This document shows, in pieces, positions 32,370 through 47,169 of a stretch of 64,000 nucleotides of DNA. Position 1 is the first letter of the stretch. The number at the start of each line of letters is the position of its first letter. The position numbers were made by a program, and so were the translations under genes. The stretch is from Viscum album. Taxonomy: Eukaryota; Streptophyta; Magnoliopsida; Santalales; Viscaceae. The notes under the pieces were generated by a model. The model worked only from the letters and a program-made list of their open reading frames with translations, had not been told where the DNA came from and searched no databases. Where the stretch lies: assembly GCA_963277665.1 (NCBI GenBank), contig OY728143.1, positions 533,792,394-533,856,393 of the forward strand, in the 5' to 3' direction.

Positions 32370-35225
32370 ATGAGATTCATCTTCCTCATAATCATGATGT
32401 TGACTTTCCAATAGTACTAATTGCTATAAATACAACTATTTCAAAAAATTATATATAATGGAACAAAATGACTTAAAAAAATTACATAATCATCTCTATC
32501 ATAATCAGGATAATGGAGTCATTCATCCATGTGCATCACCATGTAGTGGACATGTTATTTTTATTAATGATAATAATTGATCAACATGTCATTTTTTGGA
32601 ATATTGAAAACATAAAAAAAATATAGGGATTTTTAAGTATCCTCTTCCACAATAAAATTAATTTTTTGATCAATTACATGGAGATCAATATTTTGAAAAA
32701 AAGCAACATGGACTCTATCAATTAACTGAAAAAATTCGATACATTTTTCAGATATTCACAAATTAGAGGAATAAAATCTATAATTTTACAGTGATGGCAT
32801 TTGGTATTAAAAATTACTACTTAATCAGCCTAAAATTATTGAATGGAGTCATTACATATTACATTGATCCGTTTTTGGTTGTATATAATGATTATATTGA
32901 TATATTTTTTAAAAAAAAATATAGAAATAATTTCATTATATGGTAGTTCTAAATACGTTGAGGTACATAAAATGGTAAGAAAAATATAACAATTTTGAAT
33001 TTTTAAAACATATATTTTGATTTTCAATTCATATAATCTCATGATATGGTATATCATTGAATGAATAAATGATTGTGGGTATAAAATAATTTCATAGAAC
33101 AAAAACTATGACTATGATCTATAGTATTCTTTTATTGACTGATATTATTGAAGCATTACAGAATCATTATATTTTCTATCTATTCCAATAACTAGGTTAA
33201 TTTGAAGTTGATCCAATTTACTTTATGGATATGACATTGAGATAACATTCATGGATAATAATAGAATGGTAGCCAGTGAACATATTATTATAATACACCT
33301 TAGTGAATAAATATTTGTGATATTGAATTACACATCAATGAATAGTTAGGGATATATCCTCATGCATAATGATACTGTTATAGCTTATGCCTCAGGGAAC
33401 ATTATGTTCTATGATAAAAATTATCCAAATTAGGATTTCTTTTAAATTTAATAAATGTTTAGTAATGATATGTTATTGTTGTCCTTATCAAGAATTTTGA
33501 TGCATATATAAAAATTATAAATAGTTAATGTATATATTGAATCATAAATTATATAATATACACCATAGTAAATAATTGTAGTTGAATATAGTTGTATAAT
33601 TCTCAATACATTACAACCATGGGAATATGGAAAAGGAGGTTGTTCCATTTAGTATAAAGGATCATCCTGTATTATATTTCATGTCAGAAAAAATATCCCA
33701 AATGTTTATATCTCTGTATTATTGATTTGGAAAACATTATAGAAATTGATGAATCTTAACATGATCTAATTAGAATTCAACCAAATATTCAACTGAATAT
33801 GAAATAGGAGTAGAAAAAAAATTTAGGGTAACTATATAAGGTTATAAATGTTCCAAAATGTTACCTTAATTATTATCGGATGATACTATTTATGAACCAT
33901 TTATGTGTCCCATATATATTATTAGAAGAATGAGTTATTGGATAATCATCAAAATTATTCCTTCTATATTTATCAATGATGTACAATTATTTATAAGGAT
34001 TTTAATGAAAATTTATATTTGAAAAACATAAAGAGAGATATTATAGAGAATTTTTATCCATTCATGTAATAAAAATAATTTATATCAATGATATATAATT
34101 ATATGTTTATTTTACATCAATTAACCATAATATAATGAAAATTGTAAAAAAAAATCTACAAATTTAAATATAGGAATACCAAAAATATAAAACGAATTGA
34201 TTCTACATGGGATGTAATAGCAATCCTAGTAAGGGATTGAATTTTAATTGATAATATGTAATATTATCATCTTAATAAACATAATATAAAACACATAATT
34301 GAGGTGTAATGGATTCATTGGGAACTAAATTCTATTGTATTTGATTGTTATTATTTTTTCCACAGTTGTTATAATCAAATCCTCAAAATTCTCAAGTTTA
34401 TAAGTTTTTTTTTAAATACTACTAATCATATTTACTTATAATATTAGAATAATAGAACCATTAAATTCCTAAATATCATGGTGAGATAATTTTCTATTGG
34501 ATTAAAATGGGGTTGGTATAAAAACCGACCTCAAGTTTAGTTTTCTTAAAAATATAGTTTTGACTCAACCATATATATATAACCTTATGAATACCTCTAG
34601 GGAATAATGTATAGAACTCCAACATAATGGGATGAGGTTTGATATTTAATTCTATTAGGGCCAAATTTATAATGGTAATTGAGATATAATTATTTATAAA
34701 ATAAATAATACATTATGGAAGCATAGATTTGAAAAAAATATTCAGATGGAAATCATTTGTGAAATATTTAATTTGAATATTATGAAAGGTATTATAAGAA
34801 ACATCTCCAGGTAATGTAGTTTAAATATTTGGGAATGTTTAAAATTTGAGGACTATGTATATTTCCCCCTTGATGATTTTTTATCATGTTGGGACAATAG
34901 CGTATCCCTTAGACCTTCCATTGAGCCTTCCTAAAAATCATGATGTATATCGTGTATCTCTTGTAAATATGATTATAATTAATCCCATAAATTTAATAAA
35001 CTAACAGGTGGTACCATATGAAAATTATCATTAATATAATGAAAAAGAGGATGAAATAATGGATCATTGATATAATTTTCTGTGGAATAATTCTACTTAC
35101 CTTGTTAATTTTTATTGATGGAATAAAAAATTTAACGAAGTGACATTTTACCAAAGGAATTAATAAAAAAAATCCATCTATATTTTTTTAATGTTTTAGG
35201 GAAATAATATTGTTGTACAAAATCA
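32370..35225 (+). pseudogene. pol: Ancient Ty3 polymerase remnant (RT, RNase H, integrase C-terminus)
   Basis: Plus-strand fragments appear in family order. The RT start reads HDVDFPI (family HDVDFSIDL), then GVIHPCASP (family GFIRPSVSP), KYPLPQ, FFDQLHG (family LFDQLQG), FTVMAFGI (family F.VMPFGL) near 32788, and YIDPFLVVYNDYIDIF (family YLD.FVVVFIDDILIY) near 32860. RNase H near 33352 reads GYILMHNDTVIAYASGN...YDKNYPN (family GGVLMQ..VIAYASR.L...E.NYP). The integrase C-terminal region near 34888 reads VGTIAYPLDLPLSLPKNHDVYRVSL (family VG.VAYRL.LP..L...HDVFHVS). Frame shifts and stops are everywhere; the integrase core is not readable. It is much more decayed than element A. Confidence 0.8.
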
Positions 35226-35241
35226 TTTAAATGGTGTAGGA
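35226..35241 (+). promoter_or_regulatory. Degraded Ty3 polypurine tract
   Basis: TTTAAATGGTGTAGGA lies directly before TGTAACAACC and corresponds to TTTAAGGGGGGTAGAA of element B with several changes. Confidence 0.55.
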
Positions 35242-38200
35242 TGTAACAACCTAATAATTAACGATATATTTACATTAAAATATGTTAAATGTTTTCAATA
35301 TCTATGAAAACATGAAAGTATAGGCTTATATAGACCATAATATTTTTTTAAATTATAATGTACATATTAAATTTGTTCATTGATTGTGAACTAATAAATA
35401 TATAATAATATATAAATATATGTCATTATTATTAAAATATATTGGAAAATAAGTTCCTAGTTTTTAATAATGATGTTATATTCTCCAAAAATATTTCTCT
35501 TAAAAATATATTTCTTGTTTTTTTAAAATAATATTAATTATTTCTAAATTGATAAATTTATTTTATTAAATGTTTTTAATTTTTTGATTCTTGATATCAA
35601 AATTATCATTAGATGTATATTTGTTATTTTTATGTAATGATTGATTTTACATTGAATAGTTAGTAATTATGATATTTTTCTGAAACCATATTTTTTTGTT
35701 TCAATAATTAAAATATATTTCTATTATTGATAAATTATATAAAAAAAATTCTTAAATTTTTTATTAATAAACAAATTAAGGACATTGAAATAAATTTTAT
35801 GATATATTATGGTATTAATATGTTTTATACATAAAAAATGGCTTCTTAATAAACAAAAAATTGTCACATTTGTCTTATATAATTTTAAATTTCATTCCTA
35901 AAAATTTAGTGAGTTTAATTTGATAAAATGGATTCCCTATTTCATTTTAGTAATTGTTATTAAAATTTAAAATGGAAGACTGAATATTTTATCATTATGA
36001 GTAGTAAAAATAGTAAATATTTTCTACCTCAATAAATGTGTTAAAATAGGGTTTGAGTCAAGGGGGAAGATAATACAATATCTTAAACATAGTACATCGT
36101 CATATTTAATGAACATTTTTTAAAATATATTTTTTTATTTAGTTATATTGTTTATTTTTAATAATTATTTTGAAATTACTCATCAAATCATTAGTTAGGG
36201 GATGATAACATATAATTAATTCAAATTTCTTAAAAAATACGGGGTCATTAAATTTAATGTAATTTTTTTACCATTCCATTTATAATTGGATTTATCAAAA
36301 TTTATAAATTCCATTAATATTTTAATATATATAAAGAATTAATTTTAGAAAATTTCATTACATTTTTTAGGTTAACTGATTTTTCAATGAAATCAGGTAT
36401 TTTTAAATAAATTAGGTTCATTTTCTTTGTTCATAAATTAAATTTAACATAAATTACCTATAGAAAATAAATACCATAAAATTAATTCTAAATATGGATT
36501 CATCATTTCAATATTTATTTATATGAATCATTTAATTTTGTAATATATAATTAATTTATCATGAAAAATGTTAAGGTATCTCCATAATAGTTTAAATGGA
36601 TTTATTATTCATTTTCAAGAATATATGGAATGAAGTGAATAAAAAATAATAAAAAATGTATTTTGGTGACTATATTTCAACCCTATGAAATATTATATTT
36701 TAATTTTTTACACCATTATTTTACATTTAATAATTTGGATATATATTTTATTGAATTGTTTTGGTTATTTAATGTGTGTCATCCACCATATAAAAGGATA
36801 CATTCAATATTATATACTATAAGAATAAAATTTCATATGGATCATCAAATTCATATCATAATACCATAATATATTTCATCCACACACCATATACACTTTT
36901 CTCCTATCAAATTTCCTAGCAATTCAATAACTAGTGTATAATAATAATTTTGATTCTAAATAAATAGGTATAACTATTAATTCAGTAAATTCAATTATAT
37001 TTATTATTGAAACATTTTTAAATCAATAATACATATTATTAAAAATATGAAATAAGTATATTAAATATACCGACATTATTTTATTAATCTGTAACCATAA
37101 TTATCCATTTTATTTTCCATTAAATGGTAATTTAAATTATTACTACTTCATACATGTGGACTACCTCCACCAAAGTGAAATATTAATAATAGTTCATCAC
37201 CAGGATTTAGGTTTGATTATTATGGTTTATGTATTGTTTATAAATTATATTATTGATTATTTTATTTTTTTAATGCTAAAATATTATTTATTTTTCAATC
37301 TGTTTTCATTATAAAGTGGAAACACCATTCATGGATACATATTTCCAACTATCTTCATGAATAATGTAAATCATTCATTTATCTATACCTTTTTTATAGA
37401 TAAATATAGATGTATATATTTTATATGTATATGATATTTATATTATTATTAACTTTCTGAATTATCTTGTATGGAGAATCAACAAATGAAGATTGGAATT
37501 TCATAACTAAAATATCATGAAAAATGAAATTAATAACAATTAGAAACCACAATTTCAATATGGAATTTTAAATAAATGTGTTTTAAAATGTTATATGTGA
37601 ACCACATATGATATTATATGTAGATAAAAATATTATATATTTATAAAAAAATTAAATTTATTATACAGTTTGATACACAGATTTCAATGTGTGAGGTGCT
37701 TCAATTAATAAATTTATGTTATAATCACAGTTTTCACCACAGATAGTTTCTTAATGTTTCAAATGATAAAATTGTTGACCTATATATTGAAAACCTCGAA
37801 TTATACAATATAATATTTATTAATTTATGTGACATAGTTTGGTTTTATATTACTATCTTCAATAACTAATGAGACATTATATGTATTGTCAACGAATTTA
37901 TATTTATTTCAATCTTCATTCATATTTTTTCATCTATATACAATTTTCCTATAAAATATAATAAATAATTTAATAAATATTATACATTAAATTATTATTA
38001 CAATTTTACCGATGATATTATTTTTAAATTTTTTAAAAAAAGTATTTTATTTTTATTTTATAAATGTGGTTGTTTTCACATTTTACGAAAACTGTGAAAT
38101 GAATCTATTTTTATCAGGCATGGTATGAATGATATTTCATATAGTTATGATTAATACATATTAAAATAATTATTTACATTTTAGTTATGTATTTTCAAAG

Positions 38201-41200
38201 GAATATTTTTAATCAATATATATTAAATTTCTATATATAAAACAATCTCTTTTAAAAATGAAAATATTATAGTTTTGAGAAAATATTCAAAATATATTTT
38301 CAATATTGATTTTATATATGATAATATCTTTTGATGTTAGTTATACATTAATAATGATATGATTCAAGGATATCAAAATTATTATTTCTTGAAATGATTT
38401 ATGATTATTTCAATGAGATATTTATAAAACCCATTTTTTTGCATGGGTTATGAAATTATGAAATTTTAATTTAGAATGCTTCATACTATAGTTAACCTCT
38501 AGGAATTGGTGGGGAGAGATAGGACATGTAGGACGAAATGAGTTTCCCACCTAAGATCCTTTCAATGCCATGTTGTTCATATTTTTTGTCTCACTGATGA
38601 TTGATAAAGAACATGATGTCATGGACCTCTATCAAAAAACCATAGTAGTATAAACAACAAGAGGGAAGACAACATAGATAATGGGGAAAGGTTTTAGTGG
38701 AAACCCTAGCACAAGCTACAGACCCCCTAACAATAATGACTCATGATGTTCGCATATATGATCAACGAGCTGAGTCATTCCATGTCTATTCAATGGATCT
38801 TGCACCAACTGATGGTGATAAGAAACTTGTTACTATATAAGGTATAGTAGAGATAATATCATTTTTACCATATGTCTTGTTTAGTAATATTTTTTTCCAT
38901 ATATCATTGAGCTATGTCAGGACATTACTTACCCGTAGAGATATGTTTACCTAGCATACCAGCATATAATTGTGATTGAATGATGAAACGATACTGTATT
39001 ATATGAGAGAATGGTAGTGAGTGCCTCTATTAATGAGAGACTTGTGAGGGACTCTCTATGTGGATAGAATTAGTGGACTATAATTTTTCCATCCCTTTTC
39101 ACTATTAAGGTATACATAATGTGTGACATGTTTCCTAGCTTTGGAGTTACATGATAGGTACTATGAAGGTCATAGATTGGAAAGATGTTTAGTTTGAACC
39201 TATAGTACCTCGGATAACTATCCAGTGTGGTCTAATAACTTAAGTGAGAATGAAATGAAAGTACAAATAAATTGATAACAATAGTACATTTTTAGTGGTA
39301 GCATGGTTAGAACTACGAAGAGACATGTGAGAGTGAGTCTAATGATAATTCTCAGTTGCTTGAGTTGTTTTATAAAGTTATTTATTGATACATCTCAAGG
39401 ATGAGATGCTGAAAGATGTGTAGAATTATAGAATACTTATTTTTATAATGATAATAGAACAATCTTGTGATAAATTATTAATATCTTAAGTGAAAAACAG
39501 TTTAATTTTTCATATAACCATATAAATATGTTAAATACCATAAAAGTTTTTTTTTCAATTCGGAATTTTTAATAACATTTTTTGGGGTCAGAAACTGCTT
39601 TGTTTTGAACATTAGAGGACTAAAAATTCGTATTTAGAAAGGAATAAATGTATATAACAACATATATTTAGCAAAAACAATGTAGTAAAAATATTTTAAT
39701 AACGGTAATAAGGAGTGACAAATGTATAATTTGAGACCAGAATTATGTATATAATGGATTTTCAAGTCTTTGTAGGGTATAAAATATATATATTTCAGAT
39801 GTTTTGATGGATTTCTCAAGAAGATAATATATTTAATAATTTATATTCTATGTATTTAAAAATAATTTAATATATCCAAAATAGTTCATTTTATTGTTAA
39901 TCTATGACCATTTTAAGGTCTATAACTTTGATTTTACCCTAGATATGGAATGTTATTTGAATGTGTCATATTTTGGGATTGAGCTCTAGCGATAAGAGAA
40001 TTTAATTTTTATTTAAATATGTATTGCATTTTTTATTTAATCATTTGTTAATTTCTCTCACACTGTTTGTCATATGAAAAATCATAGACCACTATTGGCT
40101 CAAGAACGAGGTATTTAACCTTGATGGGGAAAACCATATATGTACATTTGTCATTTTATTTTATTTAATATTTATGTTAAATAATTAATTTTATTTTGAA
40201 AAATTAATGAAATGATTGTACATCTTCCATCTTAACCGTGAAAAATCCATATATTCTGTTAGAAGATATTCCATTTGTTGTTCTATCACCACTTTTACCA
40301 TGATTAAAATGGTAATTCCAATATAAGTGAAAATAAATGACTGTTCAATAATTATTGGGTAGATAAATTTTTAAAAAATGCATGTTTTAAAATGGGTTTA
40401 GGGGGGATATGTTTTTTGGTTATAAATTTACCGAATGTCTTAGATATTTTAGGTTGGTCAATCGTGTTGGATCCCAATAATGAAAAAACACCCTTATGAA
40501 AACAAATTCGACACTCTGATGGTCAGATGATTGATGGTAGTGGAATTATTTTAATTTAAAAATCCCTAGCATGATCTTGATGATGTAATGTGTGTTTTCT
40601 ATTTAAAAAATTCCAATTATTTATTTTATTATTCCGTCATAAAATCAAAAAACAATTTTGGAATTTAAAATAAATAATAAAACCTATATTTTCACTGTAA
40701 TTGATAAAAATAATTATAAAATATTTATTCTCAAATTTATCAGATGTTTGATATAAAAATATAAATAATTAGTTTCATAATTTTATAAAAAGATAATTGT
40801 GTCTCATTATCATTTATACATGAAATGTTTTATAAAATATTATTTACATGAAAATTTTCATGTATAATTGTTTAGAATTATCAAATTATGGTTAATTTGG
40901 ATTATGAGGAGATAATGATTAAATAATTTATCCATAGTTAATTGGGTGAAATTCACAAAATATATTTTGCAGAAAAATTATCGAAAGATTCTTTTTTGAG
41001 TTATTGAATGACGAGTTATTAATACTATTATAAGATAATTCCAAAACAATATCAGGGAATAAAAATGAATAACTATAATGAAATAATTTCATTAAATTAT
41101 AATTGAATAATGACCATAGATTATTGAAGATAATATTACCAAAATTATTAAAGAGATATTATAGGGTAATTATCATGTGATAGTAATTATCAAAAATAAC

Positions 41201-44200
41201 CCTATGAAAATTATCGGTACCATCAAAGAATAATTATTATAATAATAAAAGGATAATTTTTATGTTATCAAGGATAATTATTGATTGTTATATGAAAGTG
41301 AATACCTTTACCAAAATATATTTTTAGAATTCTCCAGGACAGATAAAATATTATCACATGGGATGATTTAAGTTAAAATTTGAAAATTCTCCCAGAAATA
41401 TTACTATCATCGCATGTGAAAATTTATATGATAATTTGAAAATTATCTAACACAGATAAATTATAATCACATGTTATTAATTTAATGATAATATAAAAAT
41501 TATCTATGAGTAAGGACTTACCATTTCATATGATATTTTTTTCTCATTGATATAATATGGATTTTTTTGTTCTAGGAACCCTTGACATACCTCATGCATC
41601 GACACAACGTCTACTCAAATCACTGACTTGTTTCCTTGGGTTATAATAAAACCATGAAGAAGATTCATCATCTTTTGAGGAATGATGTTCCATACCTTTC
41701 TATGCATGTGTTTACACTAGTTTTCTAGATGATTATTTTTTATGGGAATCAGATTGACCATTATTGATTTTTACTACATCTGTTTGTTCCTATAAAGCCC
41801 ATAAAAAAATTTGTGATTCCATTAAAGATATTAGTTTAGAAATTGTTTGTATTTTATTTTGACCACATGTTATTGTGTATGAAACAATATACTCATTACG
41901 GTATTTGTTCCTTACATGTGTTCTTTCATAGTATATGTATTATGATTCCTTGATGGGTTTTAGTGGTATTTTTTGAAAGGTAGATAATCTTGAATTATAT
42001 TATCTCAATTGGGGGTGAATTCATGAATGATTAAATAGTGTTGAGGAACCTTAGAACATGGTAGATGTACAATGACATCTTGGTGTCATGTCGATGGAGT
42101 TCGCTAGGAATTGTAATGACAATTTTGATTCAACCTGATTTAGACTAGTTGATGTGAGTAATTATCATCAAGAAACTCTAGGTGAAATGGTCCAATTTAT
42201 ATATAGATGAAATCGCGAATCATCGCTATGAAACTTGGAGGACTCCATATTGGTGATGGGGTGTTTCATCAAAATAATTTAGATATCTTCTAGTATAGAA
42301 CCAATGTCGGTATATTTGAGGGTTGTGGATTGTTGTTTATTTCACGAGCACTCAGTTTTGTATTAAATATTTTTGTGCTTCCTTAATTTTATTAATATCA
42401 TGGTACACATTTTTATACAAGAGAACACTGGGTTATGGACCCTTTTGTGGTGTCTTACTGAGTCCTTTACTCACACCCTATACACGCATTTTATTGTGAT
42501 TTTAAATTTAATGAGAGAATATTTGAGTGGAAATGGTCCTATGGTGATTTTATTAAAAGGGGAAGCCTGGAGTCCAGGAAGATCCAAGAAGAAACTAGAA
42601 GACCCTATAGTTATTTTATTTACCATCTATTTTTTTCATTAATTAGGATTTCTTTCCACTTTTTAATCACATATTTATTAACATTGAATGTTATAATTAG
42701 TTTCTAAAATTTCTCTGATTACATTATTCTTTATCTTGTTATATTTATTTTTTATCCTAATAGATGACTAAATAGATATGGTATAGTCTTTCAATTATTA
42801 GACATAGACCATTTATTCATGTTGGCAGCCTCTAATATTTTGAGGTATACATGAAGTCATATAGATTTTATGTTTGGTCTTGATGGTTCATGCCAGTTTG
42901 TTAAAAGATAAACCAAAATAAAAGAATCAATAGATGTTATTATAAGATAAAAAATTGATATAACAATATGAATGAAATGGACCAATTAGTGTATTACTGT
43001 ACCATATTCATATTTTCCTGAGATAACAATAAAAAATAGTGTTTTTAATCATAAATAAGGCCAACTCTATGCATGATCCATTAGACAATGGACACATCGA
43101 AGTACAGTGTCAGCCCAATCCTTGGGGCCTTCTAGTAGACCCATAGACCCCTTCCCTCGACCGAATCAGACCATCAACCACCCACTAATGAAATAATGTA
43201 ATAATATATTTTATAAATAAAAATTATTCAATTTAAATAAATAGATTAAATCACATATATAATTCAATATATCATGTAGTTCTTGTGGGGTATGAAATAA
43301 TGGTGGTGAACAAAAATAAGTTAAATAAAGATAAATATACACCAATTAATGATGAAAATTCATTACCCAATTTTATTCATTGAACCATCTACAATAGAGG
43401 TAATAATGACTATAATGAATCGCCCCATCAAATCACCAATGTATATTATTCCACACAAAATTATATAGATTTATAGGGCCATGTAACCTTTTAAAAATGG
43501 TGAAAATTTGTTCAGAGGTAAGGATTTTTCCGCAGAAAATTTCATATAAAACTTTTAATAGACTCTTCTCGACCACATTATTTATAGGGTGTCCATTAAT
43601 TTTGTGGAACTAAAGAATAAAATTCCTCATTTGTTATTTTTGTTACCCCATAAAATTGTTACTAGTGAATCAATTAGTTGAATATCAAAAATCATTTTTT
43701 AAATATGTGAATAATTGAAATCTCTTATGGTTGAGGAAGTGAGGATGAGATGATCAAAAATACATTACTAACAGATTCATTCATATAGATATTTTTTACT
43801 CAATATAATAAATAATTACAAAAAAATAGTAAAGAATAATTCTTACTTGTAGCAATGTTCTTGTAAAATGTATCATATTATATAAATGGTATACCTTGAA
43901 ACATTTTCCGAAAAAATGATATATCAGCATGAAAATAATATGGTGGGAAATGTCAATAATAATTTTGAAAATGATGTGACATCAACAATAGATTAGATAG
44001 CCCAAGGATAAATCATTCTAACTAGAATGAGAATTTCCATATAATATTTTGATGAAAATACCCCAAAAAATGGCTTGAGAGATGCTACCAAGTTATTTAT
44101 GGCTGCATTCTAGTGATATTTTCATTGATTCTCATTAAATTATATTCCCGTTAATGTGTTTTCATATCCATAAATTTATAAATACTAATATTATTCCTTC

Positions 44201-44295
44201 AATTTCGATAATCATCAAATATAAATTCAAAATATTTTTCCCTATGTTCAATATCACAGCCTTCGAAGCATGATAAACCAATAACACAAGAATAT
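35242..44295 (+). repeat. Ty3 3' LTR start followed by AT-rich, unresolved LTR-derived sequence
   Basis: The LTR belonging to the polymerase remnant begins TGTAACAACC at 35242. I could not find its end. The stretch up to about 38460 is extremely AT-rich. At 38460-39400 and 41570-42860 it is more balanced. The palindrome at 42459-42473, in the context CTTACTGAGT...ACTCACACCC, followed by GGGGAAGCCTGGAGTCCAGG near 42560, looks like the 3' portion of another plus-strand Ty3 LTR, possibly ending near 42851. No credible protein-coding frame is present. Confidence 0.4.
42459..42473. promoter_or_regulatory. LTR palindrome (plus-strand Ty3 LTR fragment)
   Basis: TGAGTCCTTTACTCA, with 5-bp arms and 5-base loop, in the context TCTTACTGAGT...CTCACACCC. 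Same motif type as in elements A and B. Confidence 0.5.
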
Positions 44296-44305
44296 GAAGT
44301 GAGGA
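44296..44305 (+). promoter_or_regulatory. Putative polypurine tract
   Basis: GAAGTGAGGA lies directly before TGTAACATAATAC, matching the PPT-LTR junction pattern of the other Ty3 elements here. Confidence 0.45.
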
Positions 44306-46642
44306 TGTAACATAATACACCAAAACAATTATTCAAAAAACATATTGAATATTTCACTTATTGTTTCATATTCTTATTTTTATTCTATTATAAATAGAAA
44401 GAAACTTTTCTGTAATGATTCGTCAATTATAATTTGTTTCACTATGAATCTATGATAGAAAATTCTTTTTTGGAAGTCCACCTTTATCCTCAATGATATT
44501 GGAGTACAAAGTAGGGAAGTATTTTGATATATAGACATTACTCATGAATAGTTTTTTGTGTTGTTAAAATTTAATAATTTTTTAATTCATTTAAAGGTTA
44601 TAGTATATAATGGAATTTATCCTTTTACTAATAAATGTTACCATGTGTTTTAGAAAAAAGTGAAAAAATTGATTTTAAATCCAAAAATCATTTTCAATAA
44701 AAAGGAAAATAAATAAATCAATCCTTGAAAGAACCCATTCTTTTCAAGGGTTATCATAACAATTATTTTGTGGTTTCAATAAAGTACATTTTTTTGGAGT
44801 AATGATATGACTTGTGTTTGGGTGGAATGTAATGAAATTTTGGAGAAAAGGGTCTTCTTTCATTGTTGGATAACAGTAATGGAAAATTGTTCGACCAAGC
44901 CAGAAAAACTATGTATGCAAATATTGAATGGATTCACATGGATTGTGCATAGTTAGTATTATATCATGAGGTATCTATTTGAGGCCCCCTAGATCCAGTT
45001 TCTAATTCATAGTTTCTCGAACTGTGTGACTAAACCATGTGAGGGATATGAGTGAGATCCAAATATTGTAGTTGTCACTTGTTATCAAATTTTAATGAAC
45101 TCCATCACCTCATATGGAATATTAACATGATATTTCTTGTTCCAAAGGATCTGGTAATGGTTTTCCATCAAATACTTGGGATTCAAAGTCTATAAAATCA
45201 TTGTTAATTGATATTGAAATCTCTAATCGAATATCGGTTCTCCGCCAAGTAAGTGGATCTCATCCCAATGAATTTTTTTGTTCACTATCCTCTCTGAATT
45301 ACATCCTTTTGTGGAAGATATCCTATGTTTTTATTGATATAAACCTATTTTGGGATATTTATATCTAGTATTGGAGTTCTAGATGTAGTCCGATTTTAGC
45401 TTTAAATCATGATCTGGATTTAGGGATTTAGATCCAGAACTCATATTTACAACATTTCACTACTAATATTTTAGAGATTTCCATTTAGTGAAAGTCCATC
45501 AGTGCAATGAGGTATGATATCTCACATATAATTCTTGAAGTCATGGACATGATATGAAAATGAATATTTTTATTATTGGTATATTCTATTAGCAATGGAT
45601 TTTTTAAAATTAGGTAAATTTTGTAGAATGATTGATTTATCGAAGTATTATTTAAGTAAATGATAAGTTGATGAATTGATCGTGAGACAAATTGGATTTC
45701 CAATTGGATAATTAATTGGGGGAAATTGATTGTAAGATATAAGGTTTTTAATATAGATAATTAATTAGGTTTTTAGTTATGACATGTTTTTTTATATAAA
45801 ATGAGATAATTAATTTTATATAAATTATGTGACTTTGTTAATATAATCTAGATAATTAATTATGGGATAATTTATGGAATGTTGAGATTTATTATGAGAA
45901 TGTTAATCATATAAAATTAATTATTTAATATGAATTATGATATGGATTAATTAATTGATTTATTAATTAATGGGACTAATGAACATGGTTAACTTTAGAA
46001 TAAACTAATAGATTTAATATTACTATCTAATAGTTTGATTTGTAATGGATTATATGGGGATAAATAATTATGAATTAATTTTTTGTTACTGAATGGGTTG
46101 TGTTCATTCTATTTTTAGATGTATACATTGTATCATGTACATTATACACATGAGTAAAGAGAATATGAACATTGTCATTCTATATTGAGATGTAAGCATG
46201 GTAACATATTCATACTAATTTTATTTAATTGGAATGGGAACATGGTCATTAGTTTGTGGTGTAAATATGGTAATATGGTAATTTTACATATGTTTCATGT
46301 ATTGGAATCTTTGGAAATGCTTCTTATAAATATGAAATTATATTATTGTAATAAATTCCCTTCTTGTTATTGCTTCACACAATAATATTAGATCTCCGAC
46401 ATGAGTTAAATTGGGTAATGAAATATTAAAGAACCATTTAATACCTCATGATTCCACAAGAAATAGGTATTAAGATATGATATTACATAGGGAATACCTC
46501 AGGCTCTAGAAAAATTAAAATACATTATTATAGTATATGTCTCTATGGGATCCATGGAGTTAATATAGTTAGATATGAAAAAATGATAATGTAATAACTT
46601 GTTATTTATGTATTATAATTTTTTATTATAGAACTGAACACA

Positions 46643-46653
46643 CTATAAATAGG
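46643..46653 (+). promoter_or_regulatory. Putative LTR TATA box
   Basis: CTATAAATAGG, a strong TATA match, 37 bases before the palindrome. Confidence 0.5.
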
Positions 46654-46689
46654 TTGGAAAAGTTTTGGACACAATTTGTAGTGGCTTAC

Positions 46690-46702
46690 TGAGTTGTACT
46701 CA
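46690..46702. promoter_or_regulatory. LTR palindrome (plus-strand LTR 44306-47169)
   Basis: TGAGTTGTACTCA, with 5-bp arms and a 3-base loop, in the context GGCTTACTGAGT...CTCACATC. Confidence 0.55.
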
Positions 46703-47169
46703 CATCTTATTAGGGCCACCGGATTGGTACTCGAATAGATTATATTGTTGCTAGATATGATATGAGAATGATCCATGGGATGGATTGCAGATTTTAGATG
46801 GATCCTGAATGATGGGACATGACTTGGTTTAGAACCCTCTTGAATTTTTGAAGCGTATTTACTAATGGATTCTTATAAAAATTTCAAACATATATTGGCA
46901 TTGCAATTTTTCCTATTCATTTTGATATTATGTTTCTTGTTTACTTATCTTGTGAGAATCTTATTGTTCTACTTATATATCATTCCTATATTGATTATTT
47001 ACTTCATCTAGTTCTTCAGTCGAATAAATGTTTTTATAGGAACCCCATGAATGTCTTATCAAACCCTCGATATTAGTCGGCACCCTCTACCATATAGAGA
47101 GGCACGCTAGAGGACAAGTGACCAACCGACTTAGTCATCATCTTGTGGTTCTGAGGCTGAGTTGTTACA

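Larger units (their letters stand above)
44306..47169 (+). repeat. Plus-strand Ty3-type LTR (3' or solo)
   Basis: The start TGTAACATAATAC follows a purine tract. The end CTGAGGCTGAGTTGTTACA (47151-47169) resembles the element-A LTR end CCTGAGGACGGGTCGTCACA with C-to-T type changes. A TATA box (46643-46653) and palindrome (46690-46702) lie inside. The palindrome is 479 bases from the end, against 485-486 in element A. Length about 2.86 kb. No primer-binding site follows, so it is a 3' or solo LTR. The start is less sure than the end. Confidence 0.55.

Noticed and set aside
38460..39400. A more balanced stretch considered as a decayed gene
   Set aside because: No frame longer than about 60 codons and no recognisable motif; more likely old repeat sequence.
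42373..42642. An 89-codon frame considered as a small protein gene
   Set aside because: It lies over the LTR palindrome and the GGAGTCCAGG segment typical of Ty3 LTRs and has no family resemblance.
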